Origin: Basidiobolus meristosporus CBS 931.73
Taxonomy: Eukaryota; Basidiobolomycota; Basidiobolomycetes; Basidiobolales; Basidiobolaceae
Length of the DNA stretch: 64,000 bases
Reading direction: 5' to 3'
NCBI GenBank assembly: GCA_002104905.1
Contig: MCFE01000461.1
Span: 1 to 64,000 of the forward strand
In this document: positions 34,801 through 47,309 of the stretch, piece after piece
Layout: every line of letters begins with the position of its first letter
Numbering within the stretch: position 1 is the first letter of the stretch
Program-made: the position numbers and the translations under genes
Notes under the pieces: model-generated
Database searches by the model: none
Told to the model about the DNA's origin: nothing
What the model saw: the letters and a program-made list of their open reading frames with translations, nothing else

Positions 34801-35156
34801 TATCTAGAGAATGGCTGTTTGAAGAGGAAAGCACGGTAAACTCAATTATCATCGTTCCATAAACCAGCAGAGCAAAATAGTAATAGATGAATGTTCTAGC
34901 ATGAGCGATTTCTCTCTAGTTTCATAGCGTTTAATAGATTTAGTACCCAAGCTACGTTAACTGTGACATCGCTTAGAAAGCTAGTTGATTTGAGTGTAGA
35001 GGAATTGGAGGCTCTACTTGAAGGATGGGTTTCAAAGCCACAACTGGTTTGTATTAATATGAAATATTATCAATGTTTGGTTACTAACTTTACATCAAGA
35101 CACTATTTTATCGCCATATTCACACTCCTTTGCAGGATAGTAATTTTGACACGTGA
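31887..35156 (+). CDS. SHOC1/ZIP2-like meiotic XPF-family protein (predicted), multi-exon
   Basis: Exons that splice in frame at GT-AG sites: 31887-31962, 32013-32213, 32265-32611, 32665-32893, 32950-33013, 33084-33208, 33274-33745, 33803-33861, 33916-33975, 34027-34214, 34265-34497, 34562-34835, about 34928-35046, and 35136-35156. The junction between 34836 and 34928 does not resolve in frame. The product is roughly 800 residues. The C-terminal third looks like an inactive XPF nuclease-like core (VDLILDEVTAIVYYPL, YENVWIILEGY, AAC..I, IVYSFSPQDSARLARTIGD, REWLFEEES) followed by a helix-hairpin-helix-like end (RKLVDLSVEELEALL). I see no ERKxxxD nuclease motif. This layout is known for SHOC1/ZIP2 crossover proteins, which pair with SPO16 at branched recombination intermediates. 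The N-terminal half is not recognised. The family call rests on remembered motifs. Confidence 0.5.
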
Positions 35157-35258
35157 TTACTAATCATACGCATTGTTAATATCAATTTTGTGAGGATACA
35201 TAAAAAACTTGAGGTTTAAAACAATTGTGAAGCGAACTTCAGTAAACAAGCCTGACAA

Positions 35259-35807
35259 TTAGGTTTCGCTGGGAGAGGCAACCAGCAAAGGAAAATCACT
35301 TATGGACATCTCACCCAGACACACCACCCAGTCTTCACTGATTGAGTCTCCTTTGAGTAGATTTGGAAAATACTTTTCTACGTGCTGGTGAGATTCTTCG
35401 CCAACTTTCAGTTTAATGGTATGAAAGTGCAGGGCACTGTGAGGCATCTCAGTGGCAAGTCTACGCTGAAATATCACATCATCGTAATCTGTAGTGAGTT
35501 CTACAGCATCTCCCACACCCAATGGCCGGAAAACATTTCTCAATGTTTCTTCCGTACTCTGTTCATAATCTAGCATGGCAATGTCATAAAATAAGGAAGG
35601 TTGATCGGAGCTGAAGCAGCAACGATGGATTGTGGGTGGGTCGACTGCTCTGGTTCCTTTTAGGCCATACACTTTTCTTGTGCCAAACGAGGTTTCCGGA
35701 ATGAAATGCCCATAAAACCAACCACTAATGTTTGCTTCAACTCCGCCACTGGCGCACTCGACTATTTCGGAGGGAAAGCAAATATGAGCATAACCAGTTA
35801 TTTTCAT
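35259..35807 (-). CDS. Uncharacterised 182-residue protein
   Basis: This single-exon frame begins MKITGYAHICFPSEIV and is tail to tail with the SHOC1-like gene, 102 bases away. Base composition is that of host genes, with normal CpG content. The sequence looks globular and soluble: alternating hydrophobic and charged stretches, no signal peptide, no membrane segment and no low-complexity run. Features seen are an N-terminal beta-like stretch (ISGWFYGHFIPE), a central acidic segment (TTDYDDV) and a His-containing strand (HSALHFHTIKLK). I do not recognise a family. Bases 35808-36331 between it and the next gene hold nothing I can support. Confidence 0.6.
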   Translation of the reverse strand: MKITGYAHICFPSEIVECASGGVEANISGWFYGHFIPETSFGTRKVYGLKGTRAVDPPTIHRCCFSSDQPSLFYDIAMLDYEQSTEETLRNVFRPLGVGDAVELTTDYDDVIFQRRLATEMPHSALHFHTIKLKVGEESHQHVEKYFPNLLKGDSISEDWVVCLGEMSISDFPLLVASPSET

Positions 35808-36331
35808 TACGGAGAAGAGATGGGGTGAACATCAAACTGTGGACGAGCAAAATAGTGATTACCATGTTTATTTCATCACGTTTTTGAATCGTCCAATAGG
35901 ATGGTCGATACTAGCGACTAACAAACTCCTCTCATCAGTGGGGGAGATCAGGCATTAATATACTTGTACTACCTGAATTAGAGTGGATTCGGTACCATGA
36001 CAACCTCTCCAGGTCCGACGCCGCCAAGGCATAATCACATCCCTGCTTTCCTCAGAATATTGACAGTAACACCTGTGTTTAATGTTGCACTCTTGGCACC
36101 GTAGAAATGATGATGGCAGTTGAGTCGAGGGGTGAGTACACCCCTAGGTGAACGATCGATATTTCGACGAGTGGTTTTAGGATTTATATGCTTGGATAAG
36201 TATTAGCTCAGGAGCGAGTCATGGATAATGGACAGGTTGTTGATGAGGACGAACTCGAGTAATTCAATGCCTCTGAGGATGCGAGAACATTTTCCTATTC
36301 GAGAAAGGATAGAATGATAGTGGTATATAGT

Positions 36332-37276
36332 TTACATAATATTACTGAACCGTCTGGCTTTGTCTGCTCTTAGAGATTTGGCCCGATTGCCAAGCTTCGG
36401 TGGTGGGCTCATAAACGAAAACTTCCCATTAAGTGCTACGGACAGGTCGGACTTGGTTGGTGTAGTGGGGGTGGTTGGCTGGATGGGTGAATTGGATCTT
36501 GAGGAAGTCAGTAAAGGAGTGATCAAACTACGAGAACTCGCCAATCGTCCCTCCAAGGTTTTAACTCGTTCCATGATTTCCTGAACCATAGCCACTGGGT
36601 TGTTCGCCTTCTGTGGTAAGGATGACTCAGACAGGTTGTTGAGGAGCGAGGGCTTCTTGGTGAGCTGAGGGAATGGAATCCGGGAGAGTGTCGGCGAGGG
36701 CGGTGGCAAACTTCCACCACGTGAACGAAGAATTTCCAACTCGGTTTGGAGATCTTTCAGCTCGTCTTTTAGACGCTGCACCTCCTCAATGAGCCGATTC
36801 TTGACCTCAGTCTCATGCTCCAGCTTAATCTTCCATTCGACGGCCTTGTTGAGATGCTCCTCTAAATCCTCAATACTGGTCTGAGCCCTTCTACCATAGG
36901 TTTCAAGATCATCGTTGTTCTGCTCCAGCTCCCTATTTCTCTTTTTGTACAGCTCGTAAGCCTGTCTTAGTGTATCGATTTCCTTTTGCATTGTATTGAT
37001 CGTGTGGTTGGCATCCAGCTTGGAATCCTGATACTTCTGACGCAACGAGCCCAGCTCAAGCTTCATTGTCTGATACTTGTGGTTCAACTCTCTGTTGGCC
37101 AGTTCGGAGTTGGTGAGCTCTTTCTCCAGCTCCTCTTCTAATTCCCGTGAAGACTCCTGAAAATCCTCCAGCGTCTCTCGGGTCTCGGTCAACTTGAGCT
37201 CCAGATGCAGAGATCTGTCCTTCCAGTACCTGATCTCCTCTTCGACGGAAGAAAACTCAGGAAGCTCCGAAGTCAT
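36332..37276 (-). CDS. nudE: NudE/NDEL1 homologue, dynein regulator (314 aa)
   Basis: The protein starts MTSELPEFSSVEEEIRYWKD and forms a nearly unbroken coiled coil from about residue 8 to 200. It shows the NudE-family blocks ELEEELEKELTNSE, LRQAYELYKKRNRELEQ and NDDLETYGRR. The C-terminal 110 residues are Ser/Pro-rich and presumably disordered, ending in a basic patch. NudE scaffolds dynein and LIS1 (NudF/Pac1) for nuclear migration and vesicle transport. The LIS1-binding region is the N-terminal coil. The length is close to animal NDE1/NDEL1 and much shorter than Aspergillus NudE. No intron is needed. The start is the first ATG of the frame and fits the conserved N-terminus. Confidence 0.88.
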   Translation of the reverse strand: MTSELPEFSSVEEEIRYWKDRSLHLELKLTETRETLEDFQESSRELEEELEKELTNSELANRELNHKYQTMKLELGSLRQKYQDSKLDANHTINTMQKEIDTLRQAYELYKKRNRELEQNNDDLETYGRRAQTSIEDLEEHLNKAVEWKIKLEHETEVKNRLIEEVQRLKDELKDLQTELEILRSRGGSLPPPSPTLSRIPFPQLTKKPSLLNNLSESSLPQKANNPVAMVQEIMERVKTLEGRLASSRSLITPLLTSSRSNSPIQPTTPTTPTKSDLSVALNGKFSFMSPPPKLGNRAKSLRADKARRFSNIM

Positions 37277-38479
37277 CAGTGTCGGTGATTGTGCTTATCC
37301 TCGTGACTCTTTGGCAACCAGAATGTGTGTACTTGGTAACTTCTGGGAAGTGAACAGAAACACTGGCTCTAGGCTAGCGAAGGGAGGGAAGGGATAAGGG
37401 TAGAGCAAGGAACTGGACGCGGTACAAATAGAGCGTCTCGGGTGAAACCAGGGTAAAGCCCTAAGAGAGAATTGAGCAGCCCTTCGGGATGCTGGTTTTT
37501 TGTCAATGCCACCAGAAGATCACCAGTTTTTTATTCATCTCAGCTTTCATCTATCAGCATGAAATCAATGTTTCAACCGACCCGTCAAGCCTTAATTGTT
37601 ATTGTTGTGCTTGGGAAATTTACGTTTCGATCATTAGCTCGCACATCACCTACCCCTGTCGGAACGGCCATTAAAGGGCTAAGGAATCGGCCGCACCATT
37701 CCTACGGCGCAGAGCGGTCCCTTTCCAAGCCCATAAGCCAGATAGCTAGGTATGGGCCCGTACGAGATGGATTGGCACTTATGCATGTGGGTTGCGTAGA
37801 CCACCTTTTCCTCAGCCGAAGGAAACCAGATGGGGAATCTGGATAGCTAGTCGATCCGCATATCACGATGAGTGTGGGATTCTGGGAAATCCGAGACGGG
37901 TCTGTATTTGGTTAATTTGGACGTTCTGCTCGGACATGGCTGTGTTGTGGATCCAGCCTGGCTGCGTTACACAACGACCGTTACCAGTGCCCAGACGGAA
38001 GCAGAGCTATGGCTAACTTGCGGCTGTCAGTCTGAGCCTGTCGACCAGTGGAGCCTTGGACAATCAGCACCCGAGTCGTGGGATGAAATTCTATTGTGAA
38101 CATCGGTGTCATGACGGACGATGGAGCCAACAGAAGGCCGGGTGGGCTATACCGGTGTCTGGAATTCAGGGATGGCCTCTCGATTTGAATCAGTTTTAAG
38201 TACATCTCATGGGCATTGTTGATTTTCAGAGCGATTCTTTGCTGTTTCAAATAAATCTTTCAAAGATTTCAAACTTTCGTTTGATTGCTGGATCCTTATC
38301 CTAGCCCCATTGTGGCACATGCAAATCAAATGCCTTGATAGGGCTCCAAGGGATATTTTCGTCTCAAAAGGAGAGCCGCACCCCATAAATATTTCCGCCG
38401 CTCCCTTGCTTCCCGCTCATCTCGCCTTCTTCCTCAGTCACACCCGCCCTGGAGCATTCTTGTTTGGTTTCTGCTGAAG

Positions 38480-39541
38480 ATGAGAGGTTATTGTGTGCTA
38501 GCGTTGTTGCTGACCTTCACAGTCCATGCGTCCATGGTGCAAGCTCATGCTGGACATGACCACGATCACGAACCACTCGAGAGTCAGCCGATGCAAGAGG
38601 ATCACCGAGGCACCCTTGCGGCGGGAAATGTGGGACTGGCTTTTGGGCTGGCTGCGATTGGTGGGGCGTGCAGTGCTATAGGCTCGCTGCTACCTTTCCT
38701 GGACGATCTAGCGGTGAGGATGGGATGGGCATTTAGAATCACCAATTCCCCAAGCTTCTTGGCCAGATCGTTTGGGTTTTCGTCGGGCGTGTTGCTGTTT
38801 CTGACATTGGGTGACTTGTTGCCAGAGGCCGTCGAGGGATACAGGAGCTCAGGCTCGATCCCACCAAAGCATGCATCCCTCCTTGCCACCGCGGTGTTCA
38901 TCGCCGGCGTGTTGATTGTCATGGCGGCGAAAAAAGTGGCCGGCCAGCGTATGGGCCACCACCATCACAAGATCGAGGCTGACGGCCCCAGCCCCATCGC
39001 TGAGCATCAGGTGATAGAAATGAAGGAGCCCGGGAGGAGTGTGGAGCACTCTACTCAGCCGAGTATGCACGACCACGCCGACTTCAAGACGCTTGGCTGG
39101 CAGATCGCCTGCGCCCTGGCAATCCACAATTTCCCAGAGGGTTTGGCCACCTTTACCACCACGCTCGCGTCGACGAAGATTGGCGTCATGTTCGGCATCG
39201 CCCTGGCGCTCCACAAATTCCCCGAAGGCATGATGATCGTGCTGCCTATCTACTACGCAACCAATTCCCGCTGGATCAGCTTTCTTATAGCAGCAGGCGT
39301 TGGGATCAGCATCCAGCTGCTAGGCGCGCTGCTGGGGTACGTGCTGTTTGTGACCTACTGGAACCAGGCAATCAGCGCCACCTTGCTGGCTATGGCTTCG
39401 GGCGTGCTTCTGTTCACAGTGATCAATGGCATGCTCCCGCTGGCCAGAAAATACGATCCGGGAGACAGGCACGTCACCTTGTGGACCTTCCTTGGTCTAT
39501 GGTTCTTCGCCATCGTAGCAGCCCTATTTAGCTATGCGTAG
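38480..39541 (+). CDS. ZIP-family zinc transporter (353 aa)
   Basis: A signal peptide (about residues 1-23) precedes a His-rich lumenal or external stretch (HAGHDHDHE). Eight or so hydrophobic segments follow, with a second His-rich loop (GHHHHK) between helices 3 and 4. The paired metal-site motifs HNFPEG in helix 4 and HKFPEG in helix 5 are intact. ZIP proteins move Zn2+ or other divalent metals into the cytosol from outside the cell or from organelles. The motif pair resembles the ZupT/Zrt3-like branch (vacuolar Zrt3 in yeast), so an organelle location is possible. The gene is intronless and complete. The upstream 37277-38479 holds no supportable gene, and the likely promoter lies in its last 150 bases. 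Confidence 0.9.
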   Translation: MRGYCVLALLLTFTVHASMVQAHAGHDHDHEPLESQPMQEDHRGTLAAGNVGLAFGLAAIGGACSAIGSLLPFLDDLAVRMGWAFRITNSPSFLARSFGFSSGVLLFLTLGDLLPEAVEGYRSSGSIPPKHASLLATAVFIAGVLIVMAAKKVAGQRMGHHHHKIEADGPSPIAEHQVIEMKEPGRSVEHSTQPSMHDHADFKTLGWQIACALAIHNFPEGLATFTTTLASTKIGVMFGIALALHKFPEGMMIVLPIYYATNSRWISFLIAAGVGISIQLLGALLGYVLFVTYWNQAISATLLAMASGVLLFTVINGMLPLARKYDPGDRHVTLWTFLGLWFFAIVAALFSYA

Positions 39542-40533
39542 TGGCGTCCTGGGCACCACTCGACGGATGCTCGCCAGGGATGTTGCCTGCTGCCAGCAGA
39601 GAGGAGACCAATACAGTGCGGTTAAAGTTCAGAGGTGTAGCCAGAAAGAAAGGGTAATAAAGACATCTGCCACACTGCATGTTCTCAACAAGCAGCCACA
39701 CCTGATGCATCCATCTAGCCTAGTGTCATCCACATCTCCGTGGCCCAGCCCACCACCATACCTCTCACTGAACCACCCAACCAATAAATTGGATGCGCGT
39801 CGGGGCGCATGCACGTTGAAACGATCCTCAACCAGAGCTGCTACATGGTTTGGCATGCAGGTGCGGTGGATGTTCGGATTGGTGTGCCCGCACACCTCAG
39901 GGACACAGGATGACAAACCTCATCGACGGGCCGCTTGGCGGTGATGGGTGTGGATGTTTGGCAAGGAATTCATGGGCTATTCAACGACGAAGTGTGGCCA
40001 TTCGAGCAGCATTGTGTAACCATCGGATCAGACAAATTCCCTGAGGGCTAGGTCGTCTCATATGGTCAGGTGCGTGGTTGTGGGCTTGGGGCACCCTATG
40101 AGCGCCGACGAAGACTCTACAGGGATCTGTCGCATCTACACAGCATGATGAAACCCTGCCGTTTCGTCAGATGTCCGCCCCGTTCTGCGCTGCCAACCCA
40201 CCCCAAACCAAATGCGATCGGCTTGCACATCCACGATCTGCCTCGCTCGTCGACCCATCTACTAATTGTTGGGCACCCATGTTCATGGCCGGATACGGGA
40301 GATCGAATATAGCTTGATAGAGATAAAAGAGCCAATCACTCGCCCCCGCGGTCGCCAGCCATCGACTATGACGTCTGTAATCTCCAGCAACCTCATCACA
40401 TTCAGGCCCAATTGAATCAATCATCAGCGACGGATAAATTAGGGAAGAGCAAACCGGGATCTAGCAAATTTTACGGACCTCATGAATGAAGGAAATTGGC
40501 GCTAAATGGGATTGTCGCATTGGGGACTGGAAT

Positions 40534-40640
40534 TGGAATGGGAATGGGAATGGGAATGGGAATGGGAATGGGAATTGAAATTGGAATGGGAACAGGAATG
40601 AAAATGGCAATGGCGATGGCGATGGCGATGGCGATGGGAT
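40534..40640. repeat. Hexamer microsatellite GGAATG followed by GGCGAT
   Basis: Six or so tandem GGAATG units (40534-40574) grade through imperfect copies into four tandem GGCGAT units (about 40611-40638). The open frame across it (Met-Gly and Met-Ala runs) is a by-product of the repeat. The rest of 39542-40978 holds nothing else I can support. Confidence 0.85.
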
Positions 40641-40978
40641 TCACCAGAGATTTAGGTTTTGGACAGCCATCCTCATTGAACCATCCTGGGTGGTTAATTA
40701 AATGTTAAATAAATGATGCAATTCTAGGGTGTCGATGTACTAGTTCCCTACCATATTGGCGCCTGCTTCCATGTGTATTATCCTTAATGCAGATTTTTTT
40801 GGCCGGATGTTTCGTTATTGTTTTATTGGCCGTGGGCATTCCTTCTTTGTTTCCTTACCCAAAAATTCAGCTGAACCTTGGTCCCACTTCCTTACCCTTT
40901 GACTAGTTCCCGCTCCCCATTGGACATTTATTTCTTTCATCCCGGCTCATCTCCACCCCCTTTCTTCCTAAAAGCAAG

Positions 40979-41990
<1,012 letters not shown>

Positions 41991-44900
41991 ATCGCCAGCG
42001 GGGAACGTCCCGGGAGTCCCCGATGACTTGGTCGACCTTCATAGACCGTAGCCCGTTTAACAACGCACAATTTTGCAAATTTACTTCGCATCCACTTGTC
42101 TTGGACACCACGCACATCATACTTCTTAACGTTAATGCTTACCTAAATCCAATTAATACCACTTCACTCACCTGACGATCCATTCAAATGTAGATAGCCT
42201 CTTTTCATTTAAACCAGTGTGACCGACTAGATTCTAAATCTTATTAAAGCTTAAAATTCGATTTTGAAACCACGCCGTGACCACCCACCGACATTCTCTC
42301 GTCTCCGTCGCCGTGGGCTGTGGCGCGTTCTGCCAGAGCTCAGCCGTGGAGATGAGGCGAGCCTTGATGCGACCAATGCCAATGGGGGGATGCGTGCGGC
42401 AACCGAAGCTAAGGTCACCCAATGTGTAGGGGAATGATCCGACGTTGCGGGATCCATTCGACCCGTCTGTGGTTTCCGGAAGGGGCGGGGGAGATATTCC
42501 GGTAGGTTCCCAACATTATCCTTGCTCCTTTCTGCCTTTGGCAGCGCACTACCGGCCCCACTCCATCCGAATTCCCAGTTCCACGGTCAACTGGCAATAG
42601 GGCCCATTCGGCCATGGACTCTGATTGAGTGAGACAATCGGGAGACATTGAATTGATTCCAGGCCTCTGGAAAGCTCAGGCTGGACCGAAGATCCTTGAT
42701 CGCCCACCAGTGGACTGGATGGGATGTACCAGTGGGATGGGTGGAATCGGGTGGGGTGAATCTCTGCATCTTGTACCCAGCGCGATTTTCAACCACCTGT
42801 CGAACCTCGTATCAATAAACCCCATAGCAGGCCCGGTCCCAGATCCAAGAGTTACGATGCACCTCTTTTCTGGGGGGATGTCCGTTGAAACGGGTCCCGT
42901 GGCCATCCCTCGGTTCGGTGGGCGAAGGCCAATTCGGGATGCATGCGTCACCCATCGAGCAAGTGCCCTCGATGGTGGGCCAGTATTTCGATCAGAACGT
43001 CAGCAATGGCCGATCTGGCGGGGGCCCTGCGACCTCCCTGGCCCACTGGCGGCAGGCTCAAGCGGATCGCTGGCGCTGTAGGCCACAATCGGCAGGAAGG
43101 GTCCACATCTTCAGTGTTTCCCACAGTGTCTATGCAGACCAGCAGTCTGCGCTTGCATGGCTTCATCCAATCATCCCCTCCGCACACTATCTTCACAGAA
43201 ACCCTTCTCATCGTGCCGTGCCGATGCAACCCTAACCCGCATAATCGATTGCATACGGTTCTAGTGGCCAAGGCACCCAGAACAACCCAAGATTCGTTAG
43301 GGGACTGTCTATCAGTCTGGTCGGCCTAGTGGTAGACACCGACTGCCTCAGTGCGAGACACCCATCTGGTGGGAGGAACACTGAAATGATCATTCCAGAT
43401 ATGCATTGATGATCCTTCCCATCCCTGGTTGATCATGCATCCTCTTCATATGCTGGATTCCCAATGGCTGCTCAAAGCGCCAATTCCAGACAGGTATTCG
43501 TTGCCGGAGACATTAAAATCCCTCTAAGGTGCATAGATGCTGGACTCAAATCGGCCCTTTGAGGAGAGATTCATTTTAATTGACGGTTGCGACGGTTTTG
43601 CGCCGTCCACGTAGGGGGATCCATCCTCTCAAAAAGATGGGAGGGATCCGTGGATTCCATACGAATAGTGTGTGCGATGGTCGGGTTAACCCGTCCCCCT
43701 AAGACCGTCGGCGAGATCAGATCTGAGAGATTCAAATGCATCTGATATGGTGAGAAGGGATCCATTTATCCCATTTCCATCGCACCTCAGCATGCATGGC
43801 TGGGCTCCAAACTACATTGGGTTCTCATCCAAAGCGGGTGGCCAAGGGAGGGCTGATCATGTGGTCGTGCCCGATGTGTGCGTGATATGGTCGCTCAGCT
43901 ATCCTCACTGATCGCAAGGGCTGGATGCACGATCTATGAAAAACAAATCACTCTGAAACAAGCCCTACCGGAGCGAAGAGCTGTGAACCTTTCCCCAGAG
44001 GCCATTGATCCAATTCTAGACTAGTGTATCATACTCATTCTCCCTGGTAAATGAGAAAGCACAACCATGCAAGGGAATTAGACGGGTGGAAGACGCTTGA
44101 CATTGGCTTGAGGTGATATTGGGTCATCCAGCCCCACCAGTCAGAGCAGCTGGAGTCCCTGAGAGCAATGAAGCGATTAGCACCCGGAATGTAGAGCGCT
44201 ACGCATGCTGCGAAGCGATGCCCGATGGGAGTCCAGGGTAATGGCTCTTCGTCGCGAGTTGGCGTTGGTGGCTGCGGCGGAGATGGGTTCATCGCTCGCA
44301 CAGTGGCAATCGCTCCTCACTTGGACCACCGCACCCTTGGCCAGTTGGACGGCAGTAGGACCACCTGAGGGCCATTGTTCACCAATGTGGCCCTAAACGG
44401 GGATCGGCCAAAGTCCAGTTGTTGATCAATCTGGCAGGGGGCATGTGCCAGGATTTACCTCGCACAACCAACCAGGTAAGTGCAGAGATTTGTCAGCAGC
44501 TTGACCTGCCAAAAACACTCGCCAACAAGACCCCAATACTGATCTGTCCTAGATGTGAAGTCGATCATGAACCGCTGGGTGATCAGCCAACCGCGTTGTG
44601 GAATTCCTTGGTGCTGTACAATGATGATGGTGGTATTCAGTCTGGGTGTTGGGATATGAGGCGATGTGTCTTATCCCTGGATCTCGGTATCACACCGTTC
44701 AAGTATCAATGTGAAACGCAACTCTACAGCACTCCTGAAAAGATCACTACAACCAGGCGTTCAGCACCTCTACTGGCAGCCAGAGCTGCTATCCGCGTCC
44801 ATCGGCCTTCAAGAAACAGTGTCGTTTCACGTTCGCAGTGGGGGATTTCGTAGAATCGGATGAAATTGACCACCTCTTCGCGGGGTTTCATGATCCATGG

Positions 44901-45260
44901 AGCCAACGGCTCGCACCGGTTAACATTCTTCGATTTCTATCAACTCCACAATTTCCTGGATTCATGAGGGAATTGTTTCGAAAATCGTGGGTCATCTGGT
45001 CCAGATGATCTCCAGCTAGCTGTGGGTTCACTTTGCGGGGAGAATCGATGCCTCTGGATTGGCGTATGTATTCGTCCAGTCAACCTGCATCATTTTCTCT
45101 AGCTCCCTAGGGAGATTGAGATTTCACAGCACATCCATCTCCGTAGCCTCATTATAAATGGTGACGCGCGCTCGCTGGTGATGACAAGTATTTAGACCAA
45201 CTTCCTCTTGTGTGCATCCACCCTGGCCTTCTTGATAGTTGTCTCTTCACCTGTTATCCT
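41991..45260. other. 3.3-kb intergenic region without a supportable gene
   Basis: Open frames of up to 150 codons occur on both strands, but they overlap each other, have no splice partners and show no recognisable motif. The composition is GC-balanced with normal CpG, unlike the transposon region. The last 200-300 bases presumably hold the promoter and leader of the zinc-finger gene. Confidence 0.6.
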
Positions 45261-45911
45261 ATGTCGTCCAACAGCATGTACTACTATATCTCCCAACTCG
45301 GAAAACCTGATCTTATTTCTTCTCAGAACATCATCGGCTCCACAGTTAGCCGACCACACGTTTGTAATGTCTGCCAGAAGGCCTTTAGACGCCTCGAGCA
45401 TTTGACTCGACACATCCGCACCCATACAGGCGAGAAGCCGTATTCATGTGCGTTCGAAGGGTGTGGAAAGCGGTTCTCCAGGTCAGATGAGCTGACTCGC
45501 CATGCTCGGATACACAGCAAGGGCGCTAGGCACGCTGGAAACCCCACTGGGCAAGCCTCGCCTTTCCTGGTCAGATCGCCGATGCTTCCCAACAACCTTT
45601 GCTACAGCCCCCGGTTGGCTGGCGATGGGGCTTCCTACGCTTCAGACCTCGTCTTCCAGCACGGCCACATGCCCTCTGGAAAATTCAACCTTCCATCCAT
45701 CCACCCACCAAGCCCGGTATGGTCCATCGACTCGGTCTCCACCAACTCCGACTCAGACGAGGAAATGAATCAAAGCAGCTCGCAGTGCGTACCCGCCGGC
45801 AGCCCGCCCAGCCAATTCCGTCTCAGTGACATCATGGAGCTTGCGCCCGAGAAACGGATCCTGCCACCACCAAACTTCTCCACCAAGCCTAGGCCGTTCT
45901 TCCCCTACTGA
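45261..45911 (+). CDS. Mig1/CreA-like C2H2 zinc-finger transcription factor (216 aa)
   Basis: Two tandem C2H2 fingers lie at about residues 34-85: [21 protein letters not shown], spaced by TGEKPYS, then [19 protein letters not shown]. The helix residues RLEH and RSDELTR are those of the Mig1/CreA group, which binds GC-rich boxes and represses genes in glucose. The remaining 130 residues are Pro/Ser-rich with an acidic Ser run (SDSDEE) and a short conserved-looking segment ([13 protein letters not shown]) that may be a co-repressor contact. I chose the ATG at 45261. The open frame extends 17 codons upstream without another ATG, and an upstream coding exon cannot be excluded. AT-rich DNA (TATATATACATATATATA) follows the stop. 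Confidence 0.82.
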   Translation: MSSNSMYYYISQLGKPDLISSQNIIGSTVSRPHVCNVCQKAFRRLEHLTRHIRTHTGEKPYSCAFEGCGKRFSRSDELTRHARIHSKGARHAGNPTGQASPFLVRSPMLPNNLCYSPRLAGDGASYASDLVFQHGHMPSGKFNLPSIHPPSPVWSIDSVSTNSDSDEEMNQSSSQCVPAGSPPSQFRLSDIMELAPEKRILPPPNFSTKPRPFFPY

Positions 45912-47309
45912 ATCCACCCGAGCACCCTCCCGATTTTTTGATATACCCACTCATTAGCTGTGCTTATGTATATATACATATATATATCAAGACGCTCTTG
46001 GATGGCCTGGCTATCCAAAGAATATCAAGTAATTTCAGGCAGCTCCTCTGCAGTTGGCAGCAACCAACCTAATTCCGCAGAGCTTGTGCCCTACTTCGTA
46101 ATCTAGACGGTTGAAGCATAATAAACCTCATTGGTACAATGGAATAGCATGCGGAAGCAACGGCACCTGTGTGCCATATGGAACGGATGGAATGTGCCTC
46201 GCGAGCCAGTGATCGTCCGATGCGCCAGCCCACCCAATCTGACCGAACTCTCGCTGCCCGCTTCTCGACAATCGCCTCCCATGGCAGTGCGAGACGTAAG
46301 AAGCTTAAGCTCAATCCCAATGATATGCTGCTTCTCCTTAGAATTTAGCCATGTCCTATTACGGTTAAGTTGGGATTGGAAGAGATGCGTTAAGTCCATC
46401 ATGTAACCATCGAATCATCCCCTAGCACCATATCAGGCAATTGTCCAGCAGCGATCTAGGAATAACTGATCTCCATCAGGAATTGTGAGCAATGGTGCAG
46501 GCCCAGCAGGCTACGATTGGGAGGCTCCACGCGATATGTTGGAGGCCGGCCATAGTGCAGAGCGAGAATGGATCGACTGTGGCCAGTTTTCGACTGCCGT
46601 CACAGGGGGAGGTCTCCTTTGGCTGGAAAGGCCAACCTACGCGACCGGGTCTTTGGATGTCGAGGGACACAATCCGGCGGTTTCAAGGAGATTAAATAGG
46701 AAGCGGCAGCACAAGCAACCACCCATCACGCCACCTCCATTTTAATAGAGTGGGTCTGCAGGCAGCACAGTGTTCATATTATGAACCATTGTCGTGGTCA
46801 GCTCGTGTAAGGCAGACGAAAATCGCAACCGGAAATCTTCGCTGAATTCGTCAGGACCCCTTGATTGGGAATATCTATAAATAAAATTCCCATTGGAACT
46901 GCCTTCTTTGGCTTTCAATTTGCCCATCGCGGCGCGTCTCAAGAATCCCTTCGTAGCACAATGGAGGCTTTGTCACATTCCACAGCTGCATTGGTTCCCC
47001 ATTGGGAGAGCACCATATTAGCCTTTCGGCAGTAGCCAATGGGATGGGTGTTTGACTGCATTGCCGCTACCTAACCAAGGAATATTATCAGTCAACCGTA
47101 TATCAGACTGGTGTTGACAGCGAATAAGCCAATTTTGGCCTATGCATGTTGTTTGAAGCAAGACAGATATTTTCCAATCCAGGCGTTTAAGCTTCATTGG
47201 AAGTGCATGGGCTGACCCTGGTCGCGGGCACCCTGTGGGTGTCTTTACTTATATATACTCAATACCGCACTCTGCCTAAAGACCAAACCCTTCTTTGGAC
47301 TGGTTAGTC
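45912..47309. other. Intergenic region without a supportable gene
   Basis: Only overlapping short frames are present, none with motifs or spliceable partners. A TATA-like run TATATATAC lies near 47249-47260, about 50 bases before the next gene, and is a plausible promoter element for it. Confidence 0.5.

Noticed and set aside
40534-40640. Regular repeats that could suggest a CRISPR-like array
   Set aside because: Units are six bases without spacers, so this is a simple microsatellite, and the genome is eukaryotic.
40496-40708. Open frame rich in Met-Gly and Met-Ala pairs
   Set aside because: It is the translation of a hexamer microsatellite, without a promoter, partner exon or motif.
44419-44853. 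144-codon open frame in the intergenic region
   Set aside because: It overlaps frames on both strands, has no motif, and no neighbour exon joins it.
45210-45260. 17-codon upstream extension of the zinc-finger gene
   Set aside because: It lacks an ATG, so the Met at 45261 is the better start unless an upstream exon exists.
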